The translations under genes were made by a program, and so were the position numbers. From contig JABLXB010000009.1 in NCBI GenBank assembly GCA_013178305.1, forward strand, positions 41,114-105,113: a stretch of 64,000 nt of DNA, written 5' to 3'. Shown piece after piece: positions 18,261 through 29,466 of this stretch (positions are counted from its first letter, which is position 1; every line of letters starts with the position of its first letter). The notes under the pieces were generated by a model. The model ran no database searches and was not told where the DNA came from. It saw only the letters and a list, made by a program, of their open reading frames with translations. The DNA is from Bacillota bacterium (GTDB lineage: Bacteria; Bacillota; Sulfobacillia; JABLXB01).

Positions 18261-20294
18261 ATGGGGCGCCAGAGCGAGGTCTCGACTCTTCAGCGGGCAA
18301 CGGCGGCCTGGGAGGAGTTTACCTCCACGGGTTGCGTCGGCCCCGGTGCGATCGTGCCGGAAGTGCTTGAGTCCTGGAAACGATGCAGATCCATGGGTAT
18401 GGACCCCTACCAGGTAAACCATGGAGTAGCCCTAACTCCCGAGGAACTCCTGGATCGCGCCGGCAGGAAAAAAGAGCTCCTGGAGCTCTCGCTACCGGTG
18501 ATGCGCGAGGTTTACGCAGTTGTGAAGGGATCCGGCTTCGTCGCTATCCTCACCGACGAGGATGGGGTCATCCTGGAGGCCTTCGGTGACGCGGAGATGA
18601 CCGAGTCGGGTAAGAAGGCCAACCTGTTTCGCGGGGCAGTCTGGAGGGAAGAAGTCGCTGGAACCAGCGCCATCGCGCTTACCCTCAACACGCGGCGTCC
18701 GATACAGATAGCCGGCGCGGAGCACTACTTCGCCCATGAGCATACGCTCACGTGTTCCGCCGCCCCCATTTTCGATCCCGAGGGGAATCTGACCGGAGTC
18801 TTCAACATGACCGCCCACAGCGAGCAGGTCCATCCCCACACCCTGGGCATGGTCGTGGCGGCTGCCCGGGCGATTCAATACGGGCTCCGGGTCTGGAAGG
18901 ACACTCAGAGAGTCAGACTGGCAAACCACTTCATGAAAGCCACGCAGGAATCCATCTCGGATGGGCTGCTGGTTCTGGATGCCAAGGGTAATATCGCTGA
19001 TCTCAACCGCCAGGCGGCCAGAATCCTCGGTCTAAGCCCGGAACTGGCTCGTGGGAAGCCCGTTGCGACAGTCCTTAGAGGCCAGACGTCGCTTCTGAAG
19101 GTGCTGGAAAAGGGTCAGCCTCTCGCGGATTCCGAGTTGATTCTGGAAACGACGAAGCGTCGTGTGTCTGTTCACGTCGACGCTCAGCCCATACGAGACG
19201 ATGAAGCGATCCTGGGCGTGGTCGCAGTGGTCAGTGAAAGCAAGAAGCTACACCGCCTGGTTAACCAGATTTCCGGCGCCCAGGCCCGGTTTCACTTCGA
19301 GGACATTGTCGGCGAGAGTGACGCCATTCGCCGCGCATTGAAAATGGCCCAGATTGCTGCCAGGAGCAGGTCAACGGTACTTATCGAGGGAGAGAGCGGC
19401 ACCGGGAAGGAACTGTTCGCCCAGGCAATTCACAACGACTGCGACGCCAGGGCGCCGTTTGTCGCCGTCAACTGCGCCGCGATACCGGCCACCCTGATCG
19501 AGAGCGAGCTTTTCGGGTACGAGGGAGGGGCGTTCACCGGGGCCAGTCCGGGTGGCCGCCCGGGCAAGTTCGAGCTGGCCAACGGAGGAACCCTCTTTCT
19601 GGACGAGATCTCGTCATTGCCGCTGACGCTTCAAGCCGTTCTGCTCCGGGCCCTTCAGGAGCGAGCAGTCGTCCGGGTGGGCGGACACCGGGTCATTCCG
19701 GTGAGTGTCAGGATCATCGCCGCGAGCAACCGTGACCTGACCAGGGAGGTCAAGCAGGGCAATTTCAGGGAAGACCTGTACTACCGCCTCAACGTCCTGA
19801 GAATCAGTGTGCCACCCTTGAGGGACAGGCCGTCCGACATTCCGTTGCTGGTCGACCTGTTCGTACGACAGGTAGGGGAACAATGCGGGAAAACGATAAA
19901 GGGGACCGATCCTGCGGTTATGGAGGCCCTTCAGCGCTACCAGTGGCCGGGGAACATCCGTCAGCTTCAGAATGTGGTTGAGCGGGCGGTCAATTTCGCA
20001 CAGGGCGAGCACCTGACAGTGGAGACCCTGCCTGATTATGTCCTCGATAGATCGGACGCACACGGAACCGAAGCGCCGGAGTGCCGGGTCACTACGGAGG
20101 ATTTCCCGGACCTCAAACCTGAGGAGCTAGCCGAGCAGAGCAGGCTCCAGGCGGTTATCACGCAGTTCGATGGGAACCTGGTGAAAGCGGCCAAGGCCCT
20201 GGGGATTGGCCGGAGCACTCTCTACAGGAGGCTGAGACGATTCGGTTTGACTCCTCAACTGGCGAGGGATTTCCGTGACCTTCGATTGGGTTGA
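18261..20294 (+). CDS. Sigma-54-dependent activator (AcoR/DhaR-like)
   Basis: The protein has about 677 residues. N-terminal GAF-type sensor region (about 50-210), PAS domain (about 225-330, [19 protein letters not shown]), AAA+ domain with Walker A GESGTGKE (377-384), the sigma-54 contact loop GAFTGA (423-428) and the second region GTLFLDEIS, then a Fis-type HTH ([21 protein letters not shown]). This architecture activates RNA polymerase with sigma-54 in response to a small ligand. ATG 18261 is preferred because GGAGGTG lies at 18247-18253; an upstream in-frame ATG at 18204 has no SD. Its end overlaps lipB by 20 bp. Confidence 0.92.
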   Translation: MGRQSEVSTLQRATAAWEEFTSTGCVGPGAIVPEVLESWKRCRSMGMDPYQVNHGVALTPEELLDRAGRKKELLELSLPVMREVYAVVKGSGFVAILTDEDGVILEAFGDAEMTESGKKANLFRGAVWREEVAGTSAIALTLNTRRPIQIAGAEHYFAHEHTLTCSAAPIFDPEGNLTGVFNMTAHSEQVHPHTLGMVVAAARAIQYGLRVWKDTQRVRLANHFMKATQESISDGLLVLDAKGNIADLNRQAARILGLSPELARGKPVATVLRGQTSLLKVLEKGQPLADSELILETTKRRVSVHVDAQPIRDDEAILGVVAVVSESKKLHRLVNQISGAQARFHFEDIVGESDAIRRALKMAQIAARSRSTVLIEGESGTGKELFAQAIHNDCDARAPFVAVNCAAIPATLIESELFGYEGGAFTGASPGGRPGKFELANGGTLFLDEISSLPLTLQAVLLRALQERAVVRVGGHRVIPVSVRIIAASNRDLTREVKQGNFREDLYYRLNVLRISVPPLRDRPSDIPLLVDLFVRQVGEQCGKTIKGTDPAVMEALQRYQWPGNIRQLQNVVERAVNFAQGEHLTVETLPDYVLDRSDAHGTEAPECRVTTEDFPDLKPEELAEQSRLQAVITQFDGNLVKAAKALGIGRSTLYRRLRRFGLTPQLARDFRDLRLG

Positions 20295-20973
20295 CCTTGG
20301 CCTGGTCGAATACGACCAGGCATTTCGCTTCCAGGAATTGGTTCACCAGGAGAGATGCAGCGGCACGATACCGGACACCGTCATTATCCAGGTTAACCCG
20401 CCGGTGATAACCATAGGCCGGTCCGGCTCGCGGGGCAATCTGAAGGTCTCGGAAGAAGCCCTGGTTCGTGCGGGCGTCCGGGTGCTTCACGTCTCACGGG
20501 GAGGAGACGTCACCTACCACGGGCCCGGACAACTGGTGATCTCCCCTGTCCTGGGTTTGAAAGATCTCGGGGTAAACCTTCGCCGCTATGTTTATGGGCT
20601 CGAGCAGGTGGTGATCAGCCTCCTGAGTCTGTACGGAATAGACGCAGGCAGGATCGACGGGCTTCCCGGCGTCTGGGTAGGGAACCGCAAGATCGCTGCT
20701 CTGGGTATCGCCGTCCGGCGAGGGGTGACCCTTCACGGAGTGTCCCTGAATGTCCAGCCTGACCTGAGGCATTTCGATTGGATTACCCCCTGTGGTCTTG
20801 AGGGTTACGGCGTCACTTCGATGGCTGCTTGTCTTGGAAGGCCTCTGGATGAGCAGCAGCTGAAATCCGAATTTCTTCGGGAGTTCGGCGTGGAATTCGG
20901 GGCGGACACCTCCTATGGCTCCAGCCCTGGCGCGTGGTGGTCATCTTGGACGTCGAACGGAAAGTCGTCATAA
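20275..20973 (+). CDS. lipB: Octanoyl-[ACP]:protein octanoyltransferase LipB
   Basis: The 232-residue protein transfers octanoate from ACP to lipoyl domains, the first step of lipoate assembly. The family motif RGGDVTYHGPGQL is at 75-87, the active-site lysine K139 in NRKIAALGI and the acyl-thioester cysteine C173 in TPCGLEG. The C-terminal 25 residues are not conserved because the frame is overlapped by the next gene (40 bp). No lipA lies in the window. A lipoyl-domain gene sits 3 kb upstream in the same cluster and is the obvious local substrate. Confidence 0.94.
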   Translation: MTFDWVDLGLVEYDQAFRFQELVHQERCSGTIPDTVIIQVNPPVITIGRSGSRGNLKVSEEALVRAGVRVLHVSRGGDVTYHGPGQLVISPVLGLKDLGVNLRRYVYGLEQVVISLLSLYGIDAGRIDGLPGVWVGNRKIAALGIAVRRGVTLHGVSLNVQPDLRHFDWITPCGLEGYGVTSMAACLGRPLDEQQLKSEFLREFGVEFGADTSYGSSPGAWWSSWTSNGKSS

Positions 20974-22187
20974 CTGGCATGGGGGTGGTCACCCCCATAG
21001 GGACCGGAAAGGATTCGTTTTGCAGGTCGTTGCAGGAAGGTCGATCCGGCACTGCGCGCATCGCTTCCTTCGATCCCTCTCTACTTTCGTCGCAAGTGGC
21101 GGGCGAAGTTCGCGACTTTGATCCGGACGCCTTCTTCGGTCCCCGGGAAAGAAGGCGGATGGAGAGGTTCGTCCAGTTTGCCGTCGTTGCTGCGAGGATG
21201 GCCGTGAGTGATGCAGGGCTGGAGCTCCAGCGCCTGGACGCCGAACGAGTGGGCGTCCACCTCGGAACGGGTCTAGGAAGCTTCGCCCTGACGGAGAGGG
21301 AGATGCGCACATTCTTTGAGAAGGGACCCGGCAGGGTGAGCCCCACGTATTTTGCCACCGTATTGCCTAACATGGCCTCGGCTCAGATAGCTACATGTCT
21401 CGGAGCGAAGGGTTACCTGGGTACCACCTTGACTACCTGTGCGGCTGGGACGCAGGCGGTGGGTGAGGCCGCCATGGTACTGAGGCTGGGGAAAGCCGAC
21501 GTCATGCTGGCCGGTGGGAGCGAGGCTAATGTGACACCATTCAGCGTGGCTGCCTTTGCGGCCATGAAGGCTCTGTCTACGGCCAACGATCAACCAGCAA
21601 GAGCCTGCCGGCCCTTCGATCGTGGCCGGGACGGGTTCGTCATCGCGGAGGGAGCGGCGGTCTTCATCCTTGAGACGCTCGCCGGCGCCAGGAGGCGCGG
21701 GGCCAGGGTTTACGCCGAACTGGCAGGCTTTGGGTCAAAAGCGGACGCCTACCACGCCACTTCGCCCGCTCCGGACGCTCGCGGAATGCGAGCGGCCATG
21801 GAGGAGGCCATGCGGGAAGCAGGTGTTTCCCCGGAACAGATCGATTACATCAATGCTCACGGGACCGGGACTGTACTGAACGATCACCTGGAGACCCTGG
21901 CCATCAAGAAGGCATTGGGTGTGAGCGCGTACCGGGTTCCGGTCAGTTCCACCAAGTCAATGACCGGTCATACCCTGGCAGCCGCCGGGGCGGTGGAACT
22001 GGCTGCCACGCTGGTCGCCATGGAGCGGGACTTCATTCCGCCGACCATTAACTACGTTAATCCCGACCCGGAATGCGACCTGGATTATGTTCCCAACGAA
22101 GCAAGGCGGGCTCGGATAGACGTCGCCCTCAGCAATTCGTTCGGATTCGGCGGACAGAACGCCTGCGTTGTGCTGCGGAGGGTCTAG
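20934..22187 (+). CDS. Beta-ketoacyl-ACP synthase (KAS II, FabF-like)
   Basis: The 417-residue condensing enzyme has the catalytic triad of KAS I/II: C169 in TTCAAGTQAVGEA, a His in YINAHGTGTVLND (about 312) and a second His in SMTGHTLAAAGAVE (about 348). It elongates acyl-ACP with malonyl-ACP. Start is uncertain: GTG 20934 or TTG 20946, both inside lipB. This copy is away from any other fatty-acid synthesis gene, so it may serve a dedicated purpose, for example supplying octanoyl-ACP for LipB. That is inference. Confidence 0.92.
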   Translation: MVVILDVERKVVITGMGVVTPIGTGKDSFCRSLQEGRSGTARIASFDPSLLSSQVAGEVRDFDPDAFFGPRERRRMERFVQFAVVAARMAVSDAGLELQRLDAERVGVHLGTGLGSFALTEREMRTFFEKGPGRVSPTYFATVLPNMASAQIATCLGAKGYLGTTLTTCAAGTQAVGEAAMVLRLGKADVMLAGGSEANVTPFSVAAFAAMKALSTANDQPARACRPFDRGRDGFVIAEGAAVFILETLAGARRRGARVYAELAGFGSKADAYHATSPAPDARGMRAAMEEAMREAGVSPEQIDYINAHGTGTVLNDHLETLAIKKALGVSAYRVPVSSTKSMTGHTLAAAGAVELAATLVAMERDFIPPTINYVNPDPECDLDYVPNEARRARIDVALSNSFGFGGQNACVVLRRV

Positions 22188-22251
22188 AGGCTCGCCCGAA
22201 CTCCAGGCCGGTTGTCCGTCAGGCCATTACGGAAATGGAGGAGGAGCATCT

Positions 22252-23259
22252 ATGGGCAATTGCGGTGTCCGAAATGAGTACGCAGGCAGGCGACAGACCC
22301 CCTGGGGGGGTACGAGGACTCTGGTGGCAACGGGCCTGATGATCGGCCTGGGGGTGTTGCTGCCGATGGTTTTTCACGCGGTCAACCTGGGCAAGGTATT
22401 CCTTCCCATGCACATCCCCGTCTATCTGGCGGGTCTCTATCTCGGGCCTGTCTCCGGCCTGCTGGTCGGGCTAATCACACCCTCCCTCAGCGGGGTACTC
22501 ACAGGCATGCCGGCGTTTATGCCCCCTGTAGCGCAGGCCATGACGGTAGAGCTGTCGACCTACGGCGTCGTCAGCGGGTTGTTCAGGAGATACACGAGGA
22601 CTCGCGCCACCACGGCCCTGGTAATATCGATGATCTCAGGCAGGCTGGTGTATGCGCTGGTATGGCACCTCGCAATGCCCTTGTTCGGAGTGAAGCAGGT
22701 CCCTGTGGCAACCCTGCTTGGGACAAGCGTCATCACGGGGCTCCCAGGGATCATCCTCCAGATAATAATCGTGCCGTTGATGGAAGGGCTGTTCAGGCGG
22801 GCGGGATACGGATATGAATCCGGGCCGGCGTCGGGTGACCTCGGGCTGGCAGCCGCCGTCCTCAACAGGGGGCATTCAGTCGTGGTGGTCAAGGGCGGAC
22901 GTGTGCTCACTACGAAGGATGGTAGCGGTGTGACACCGTTCCTCGAGGCGGCATGCAGCCTGGGCCGGGACATGGAAGGCGCCGCACTCGCGGACCGCGT
23001 GGTCGGCGTAGCGGTCGCGAAACTCGCCGTGTACTTCGGCGTGCGCGAGGTGTACTGCAGGGTAGCGAGTGAGCCCGCGGGGGACGAACTGTCGAGGGCA
23101 GGCATACCGCTGACATATGACCGGCTTGTGCCCCACATCATGAACAGGGAGGGGACGGACCTGTGCCCAATCGAACGCCTGGCATCCGGCGCCATTTCAC
23201 CTGCTGAAGTGTACGCGCGGTTGTCTGGAATCCCGGCCTCCAAACCTGCCGGGGCCTGA
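22252..23259 (+). CDS. ECF transporter S component fused to DUF1893 domain
   Basis: The 335-residue protein has an N-terminal membrane half (about 15-185, five to six hydrophobic helices, with LPMHIPVYLAGLYLGPVSGLLVG typical of ECF S components). A soluble C-terminal half follows (about 205-315, SVVVVKGGRVLTTKDGSGVTPF), matching the DUF1893/TM1506 fold related to cytidine deaminases. S components bind a vitamin-type ligand for an energy-coupling-factor ABC transporter. ATG 22252 follows GGAGGAGG (22238-22245). Neighbouring lipB suggests lipoate-related cargo, but the ligand is unproven. Confidence 0.8.
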   Translation: MGNCGVRNEYAGRRQTPWGGTRTLVATGLMIGLGVLLPMVFHAVNLGKVFLPMHIPVYLAGLYLGPVSGLLVGLITPSLSGVLTGMPAFMPPVAQAMTVELSTYGVVSGLFRRYTRTRATTALVISMISGRLVYALVWHLAMPLFGVKQVPVATLLGTSVITGLPGIILQIIIVPLMEGLFRRAGYGYESGPASGDLGLAAAVLNRGHSVVVVKGGRVLTTKDGSGVTPFLEAACSLGRDMEGAALADRVVGVAVAKLAVYFGVREVYCRVASEPAGDELSRAGIPLTYDRLVPHIMNREGTDLCPIERLASGAISPAEVYARLSGIPASKPAGA

Positions 23260-23369
23260 AGGCCTGCGGGGCCAGAGCGGTGGATGGCGTGGCTAGGGGA
23301 CTCGCACGGGACAGAATTCTGCGGGCCCGCCTGAGGTCGTGCACCCCCGCACAGGCCCGAGACCAGTTG

Positions 23370-23398
23370 TTGACACGGGTTGCCCCGCTGGATATAAT
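23370..23398 (+). promoter_or_regulatory. Sigma-A promoter of groESL
   Basis: TTGACA (23370-23375) and TATAAT (23393-23398) are perfect consensus hexamers with a 17-bp spacer. Confidence 0.95.
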
Positions 23399-23407
23399 GT
23401 GAAACTG

Positions 23408-23434
23408 GTAGCACTCAGCATGGGTGAGTGCTAA
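23408..23434 (+). promoter_or_regulatory. CIRCE operator (HrcA-binding)
   Basis: GTAGCACTC-N9-GAGTGCTAA differs from the consensus inverted repeat by one base. It covers the predicted transcription start, so HrcA would block groESL at normal temperature. Confidence 0.95.
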
Positions 23435-23471
23435 CAGAACAGCGTATATAGGCGAAAGGAGGACCGACTGA

Positions 23472-23753
23472 ATGATTAAGCCTCTTGCCGACAGGGTGGT
23501 TGTGAAGGCGATCACTCAGGAGGAGAAGACCAAGGGTGGCATCGTGCTCCCCGACACTGCGAAGGAGAAGCCCATCGAGGGTGAGGTCGTAGCGGTGGGG
23601 CCAGGCCGCATACTGGACAACGGGACGAAGCTGGCGCCCGAGGTCAAGGTTGGTGACCGCGTGATTTTCTCCAAGTACAGCGGGACCGAGGTCAAGATCG
23701 ACGGGACGGAATACCTCATCCTGCGTGAGAGCGATATCCTCGCTGTCAAGTGA
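23472..23753 (+). CDS. groES: Co-chaperonin GroES
   Basis: The 93-residue protein forms the heptameric lid of GroEL. It has the [12 protein letters not shown] opening, the mobile loop [18 protein letters not shown] and the [13 protein letters not shown] end. SD AAAGGAGG (23455-23462) precedes ATG 23472. groEL follows 41 bp downstream and both are under CIRCE control. Confidence 0.98.
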   Translation: MIKPLADRVVVKAITQEEKTKGGIVLPDTAKEKPIEGEVVAVGPGRILDNGTKLAPEVKVGDRVIFSKYSGTEVKIDGTEYLILRESDILAVK

Positions 23754-23779
23754 GCCGTCCATCCGCGAACAATTTCTGA

Positions 23780-25420
<1,641 letters not shown>

Positions 25421-25457
25421 GCGGAAGACGGTCAGCCCAAATTGAACCGCATGCTTA

Positions 25458-25483
25458 CCAGGGCCGCCTGAGGGCGGCCCTGG
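25458..25483 (+). terminator. Terminator of groESL
   Basis: CCAGGGCCGCC (25458-25468) and GGCGGCCCTGG (25473-25483) form a perfect 11-bp stem with a 4-nt loop; only TTCC follows. Confidence 0.65.
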
Positions 25484-25584
25484 TTCCTGGTGGATGGCGT
25501 ACGGGAGTGGCGCCAGGTGAACCCGCTGGCGCCGCACGCCATCACATGGTATTATCTGGATAGGGCGCCGGGAAAGAGGGACAC

Positions 25585-28095
25585 GTGCGAAGGGTCCTCT
25601 GCATCCTGGCGTTCTCTTTTGTTGCCGGAGCCTGGGGCGCAGCGGCCTTGCCGGCCGCAACCGCCGCGCGCGGCGGGCCGGTCGCCGCCGCGGCCGCACA
25701 GGTAGCTATGTGCGCTGCAGTGTTGCTGGCGGGTGCGGGTGGCGGAACGAGATTCGCCGCGGGGAGATGGGTATCAGCCCACTCGCGCACGTCACGCGCG
25801 CCACAGGTGGCCCTGGTTGCGGCTGCCGCCGCATGTATCGCCGCGGGCTTTCTCAGGTACGCGGCGTGGGAGCGTGCGTGTTCGGGCAACACCGCAGGCC
25901 TGTTCGACCGCGACTACTCGGTCGTCGAGGGCGTGGTAATTGAAGAACCCACGGTGTCGAGCGGTGGCTTGAGGTTCAAAATGGCCATCGAGCGGGCGGG
26001 CGCGTCCGCAGCCCGCGCCGTCGCTGCTCGCGGGCTCTTGCTGGTCCGGTTGGCGCCCGGTGACTGGGAGGGGCTGCCTCCGCCGGTATACGGGGACGCG
26101 GTCAGCGTCTGCGGCACGGCGCGGCGCCCGCGTGGAAGGTCGAACCCGGGCGGCTTCGATTATGCGCCGTACCTCCGGTCGCAGGGCGTCCACGTCGAAC
26201 TCCTGGCCGGGCCGGGTGGTGTGGACGTGATCGACAGTGGCCGCGGGAGCCCGCTGATGAGGGTGGCGTCGCGGCTCAGGGCCAGGATGGAGGCCGCCGC
26301 CGATGCCGGCCTACCCCCGGTGCAAGCGTCGCTTCTCAAAGGCATTGTGCTGGGCTCGCGGTCCTCCATGCCTGACGAGGTTGAGGAGGACTTCAGGCAC
26401 GCGGGAGTCTACCACATACTGTCCGTCTCCGGGCTTCACGTGCAGTTCGTGCTGCGCTCGCTCACGACCCTGCTGGGCCGGCTGCGCGTCCCGAAGCGTG
26501 CCTCAACAGCCTTCGCGCTCCTGGCCCTTCCATTCTACGGCCTGCTCACGGGGATGCGTCCCCCGGTGCTGCGCGCAGTGATCATGGCCGTCCCTCCCAA
26601 TGTGGCGCCCTACCTGCAACGAAGACCAGACCCGCCGACGTCGCTGGCACTGGCGGCCATCGCGGTTGTGGGGTGGTGGCCGGGGTCCGTGCTCGACCCG
26701 GGGTTCCATTTGAGTTTCGGGGCCACCGTCGGGCTGATGGTCTTCTCAACACGCGTGCAGGCCGCCCTTGGGTTCCTCCCGACAGGTCTTGCCTCGGCGC
26801 TCTCCGTGACCGTGGCGGCGCAACTCACCGTGTTCCCGGTCGTGGCGCGGGAGTTCCAGGAGATCTCCCTGGTGTCGCTGGCGGTCAACCCGCTCGTCGT
26901 CCCGTTGACCGGGTACGCGACAGGGCTGGGGTTGGCGGGCATGATTGCGGGGTGCCTGGTTACTCCCTTCGGGACCCTGGTCAACCTGCCCAACAGGCTC
27001 ATCCTCTATCTCGCGATGACCATCACTTCGCTTGCGGCGGGAATGCCCGGCGCATTCTGGTACGTGTGCCCGCCGCGCGCCGCCACATCACTCACGTACT
27101 ACGCCGTCCTGTTCCTCCTGTGGAGGGCATTCCCACCTGAGACAATCGCCTGCCGCTGCGGCCGCACGCGTCTCGCCGCCGCCGTAATCGCCTCTGCGCT
27201 CGCGCTCAGCCTGGTCCACGCCGCAGAGACCGCGCCCCCGCGCGGCCTGGAGCTGGTGTTTCTCGACGTGGGTCAGGGCGACGCCATCGTGATCAGGTGC
27301 CCCGGGGGAGGGGTTACGCTCGTGGACGCCGGAGGCCCCGCCCGGGCCGGCCGGCCGTCGGCGGGCGAGAAGGTGGTGTTGCCCGCGCTCAGGTGGCTGG
27401 GCGTTCGCAGGCTCAATGCCGCCATGATCACCCACCTCCACGACGACCATTACGGCGGAATGCCCGCGGTACTCGAGCGGCTCGAGTGCCCCAGGGTGAT
27501 CGTTCCCCCCCACCGCGCCGAGCAGGCCGTGCGAGCCGGGATTCCTCAGCGCCTTATCGCCGAGGCCGCGGCCGGGTACTCGTGGGTGGACGGCGGTGTG
27601 CTTTTCGAGGTTCTACATCCTCCTGCCGCCAGTTCCGACCCCGGGGGGTCCGGCACAACGGGGGCGGACGCGGCGGGACAGGACGCCGGAGGAGAGGCGG
27701 AGGAGGATGTCCCCGAGAACGACCGGTCCATCGTGCTCAGGATGACTTACGGGGCTACACGGGTGCTTCTCACGGGCGACGTGGGGGCAGGCGTCGAGCG
27801 CTCACTGATTGACGGAGGCGATAACCTCGGGGCCGGCGTGTTGAAGGTGGGCCACCACGGGAGCAACGGCTCGTCCTCCGCGGAGTTCCTCGCCGCGGTC
27901 GGTCCCAGGTATGCGGTAGTGCAGGTGGGCCCGAACAATCACGGCCTCCCGGGGACCCGGGCTATCTCCAGGCTGCGGGCAACCGGGGCCGCCGTGCTGC
28001 GCACGGACCACCGGGGAGCCGTTACCGTTTTTACCAACGGGCGGGACGTGTCGGTGAGTTGTTTTCTGAACTCATGCGCGGCCAGTTGCGATTGA
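25585..28095 (+). CDS. comEC: DNA internalization channel ComEC/Rec2
   Basis: The 836-residue protein has N-terminal hydrophobic helices and an OB-like DUF4131 region (about 1-230) and the Competence membrane domain with the signature HILSVSGLHVQFV (about 272-284). The C-terminal metallo-beta-lactamase-type domain has THLHDDHYGG near 614 and VLKVGHHGSNGSSS near 752. ComEC carries single-stranded DNA across the membrane. It is separated from comEA by 14.5 kb. The 3' end overlaps the convergent lysE-type gene by 24 bp. Confidence 0.95.
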   Translation: MRRVLCILAFSFVAGAWGAAALPAATAARGGPVAAAAAQVAMCAAVLLAGAGGGTRFAAGRWVSAHSRTSRAPQVALVAAAAACIAAGFLRYAAWERACSGNTAGLFDRDYSVVEGVVIEEPTVSSGGLRFKMAIERAGASAARAVAARGLLLVRLAPGDWEGLPPPVYGDAVSVCGTARRPRGRSNPGGFDYAPYLRSQGVHVELLAGPGGVDVIDSGRGSPLMRVASRLRARMEAAADAGLPPVQASLLKGIVLGSRSSMPDEVEEDFRHAGVYHILSVSGLHVQFVLRSLTTLLGRLRVPKRASTAFALLALPFYGLLTGMRPPVLRAVIMAVPPNVAPYLQRRPDPPTSLALAAIAVVGWWPGSVLDPGFHLSFGATVGLMVFSTRVQAALGFLPTGLASALSVTVAAQLTVFPVVAREFQEISLVSLAVNPLVVPLTGYATGLGLAGMIAGCLVTPFGTLVNLPNRLILYLAMTITSLAAGMPGAFWYVCPPRAATSLTYYAVLFLLWRAFPPETIACRCGRTRLAAAVIASALALSLVHAAETAPPRGLELVFLDVGQGDAIVIRCPGGGVTLVDAGGPARAGRPSAGEKVVLPALRWLGVRRLNAAMITHLHDDHYGGMPAVLERLECPRVIVPPHRAEQAVRAGIPQRLIAEAAAGYSWVDGGVLFEVLHPPAASSDPGGSGTTGADAAGQDAGGEAEEDVPENDRSIVLRMTYGATRVLLTGDVGAGVERSLIDGGDNLGAGVLKVGHHGSNGSSSAEFLAAVGPRYAVVQVGPNNHGLPGTRAISRLRATGAAVLRTDHRGAVTVFTNGRDVSVSCFLNSCAASCD

Positions 28096-28734
28096 CAGGC
28101 CGCCGAGCAGCATTCTGACGCAGTAGAAAAGAAGTACCGCGGCGCACACGAGGTTCACGGCGCGCAGCGCGCGGGGCGACACCTTTCCTCTCACGAACGC
28201 CCAGAAGTTCGCGGCGAAAGTGGCCCAGGACCAAACGCCCGCCAGGACTCCGGCGTACGTCACGGTGAGGTCCGGGACGGATGCATGAGTACTTGCGAGG
28301 GCCGTGCCTATCGAGGCCCAGAGCATAACTGGGACCGGGTTAGTCGACGTGACCAGTAGCCCGGTTCCGTAGCTCTCGAGGAGTGGATGGAGCCGCCGCG
28401 GCATTGCCGTCGACGCGCCGGAGGAATCCACGGCGGAGCGAAGTTCCCCGGCATTCGAGGACGCGCGGTACGTGTTCAGGGCGGTGCGGAACAGCACCGC
28501 GGAACCTACCAGGCTTACCACCACCCTGACCATCGGCGGGAGGCCGAAGGTGGAAGCACCCCATATCGCGAGGCCGAGGTATACGGCGTCGACGGTGACG
28601 GCGCCCGTGGCTACCGCCATCGCGCACAGGTTCCCCTGCGCGAGGGCCGTTCGCAATATTACGATGGTCACGGGGCCCACCGGCGCGGCGACAGACACCC
28701 CGAGGCCGAATCCGTTGATGAAGTTCGCTATCAT
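28072..28734 (-). CDS. LysE family amino-acid exporter
   Basis: The 220-residue protein has six predicted membrane helices and the LysE signature GVSVAAPVGPVTIVILRTAL at the N-terminus, with the TNPVPVMLW element at about 131-139. Members export amino acids such as lysine, threonine or homoserine lactones. The ATG overlaps the stop of the upstream Lrp-type regulator by 4 bp, so exporter and sensor are translated together and the substrate is probably the regulator's ligand. Confidence 0.9.
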   Translation of the reverse strand: MIANFINGFGLGVSVAAPVGPVTIVILRTALAQGNLCAMAVATGAVTVDAVYLGLAIWGASTFGLPPMVRVVVSLVGSAVLFRTALNTYRASSNAGELRSAVDSSGASTAMPRRLHPLLESYGTGLLVTSTNPVPVMLWASIGTALASTHASVPDLTVTYAGVLAGVWSWATFAANFWAFVRGKVSPRALRAVNLVCAAVLLFYCVRMLLGGLSIATGRA

Positions 28735-29240
28735 GACCGCACCCCTGCCACGTTTTCCGCCGCCTTGCGCTGGGCCGGCTGAGCGCAGTCGTCGGGGGGG
28801 TCGACGCCGAACGTGTCCTTCACGGTCGAAAGCACGACCATAGTCCGGGTGGTGCGGACCCCTTCGATATCCTTCAGGAGCTCCGACAGGAACCTCTCGA
28901 GGGCGGCCACATCCGCCACCGCCACCTTCAGCATGTAATCGCTATCCCCCGTGGTGTGATGGCATTCCAGCACCTCGGGGGCGGACATGACGGTGGAAGT
29001 GAACTGGGGGATGAACCTCGGGCTCTCGAGCGTGACGAGGGTAATGGCGAGAAGACCCATTGAGGCCTTGCCGGGGTCGATATTGACGGTGTAACCCCGG
29101 ATTAATCCGCGCTCCTCCATTTTCCGCACTCGCGCGGCCACAGACGGGATTGTGAGGTTGATCCTCCGGCCGATCTCCGAATAAGACATCCTCGCGTTTT
29201 CCCTGAGCAACTTCAAGATCCTCGAGTCCAGCGCGTCCAA
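28731..29240 (-). CDS. Lrp/AsnC family transcriptional regulator
   Basis: The 169-residue protein has an N-terminal winged HTH (MDALDSRILKLLRENARMSYSEIGRRINLTIPSVAARVRKM) and a C-terminal RAM ligand-binding domain (about 68-145; TTGDSDYMLKVAVAD). It senses an amino acid and probably controls the co-transcribed LysE exporter. TTG 29240 is the start. Two copies of the TCTAATG motif upstream, one inside a palindrome, look like its own binding sites. Confidence 0.92.
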   Translation of the reverse strand: MDALDSRILKLLRENARMSYSEIGRRINLTIPSVAARVRKMEERGLIRGYTVNIDPGKASMGLLAITLVTLESPRFIPQFTSTVMSAPEVLECHHTTGDSDYMLKVAVADVAALERFLSELLKDIEGVRTTRTMVVLSTVKDTFGVDPPDDCAQPAQRKAAENVAGVRS

Positions 29241-29265
29241 ATGGGTTCACCCCGTCGTAGTGTGG

Positions 29266-29329
29266 TCTAATGTGAGTATAGCACCAGCCGTTATGAATGC
29301 AAGCAGCGTCTAATGAGTGCCACATTAGA
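29266..29329 (-). promoter_or_regulatory. Putative Lrp-type operator region
   Basis: TCTAATG-N7-CATTAGA (29309-29329) is a perfect 7-bp inverted repeat. A further half-site TCTAATGTGAG starts at 29266. Both lie in front of the Lrp-lysE pair, in a region that is AT-richer than its surroundings. Confidence 0.55.
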
Positions 29330-29466
29330 TAAGGCAATGAGCACCTGATGCTTTACTGGTTATCTATCGCCGCGGTAATACCGGACTGGCGCCGCCGGAG
29401 GGGAACCGGCGCGCGCGAAGAATCCTAGGAGTACGGGGCTCGCGAACCATGTAGGGGAGGGATGCA

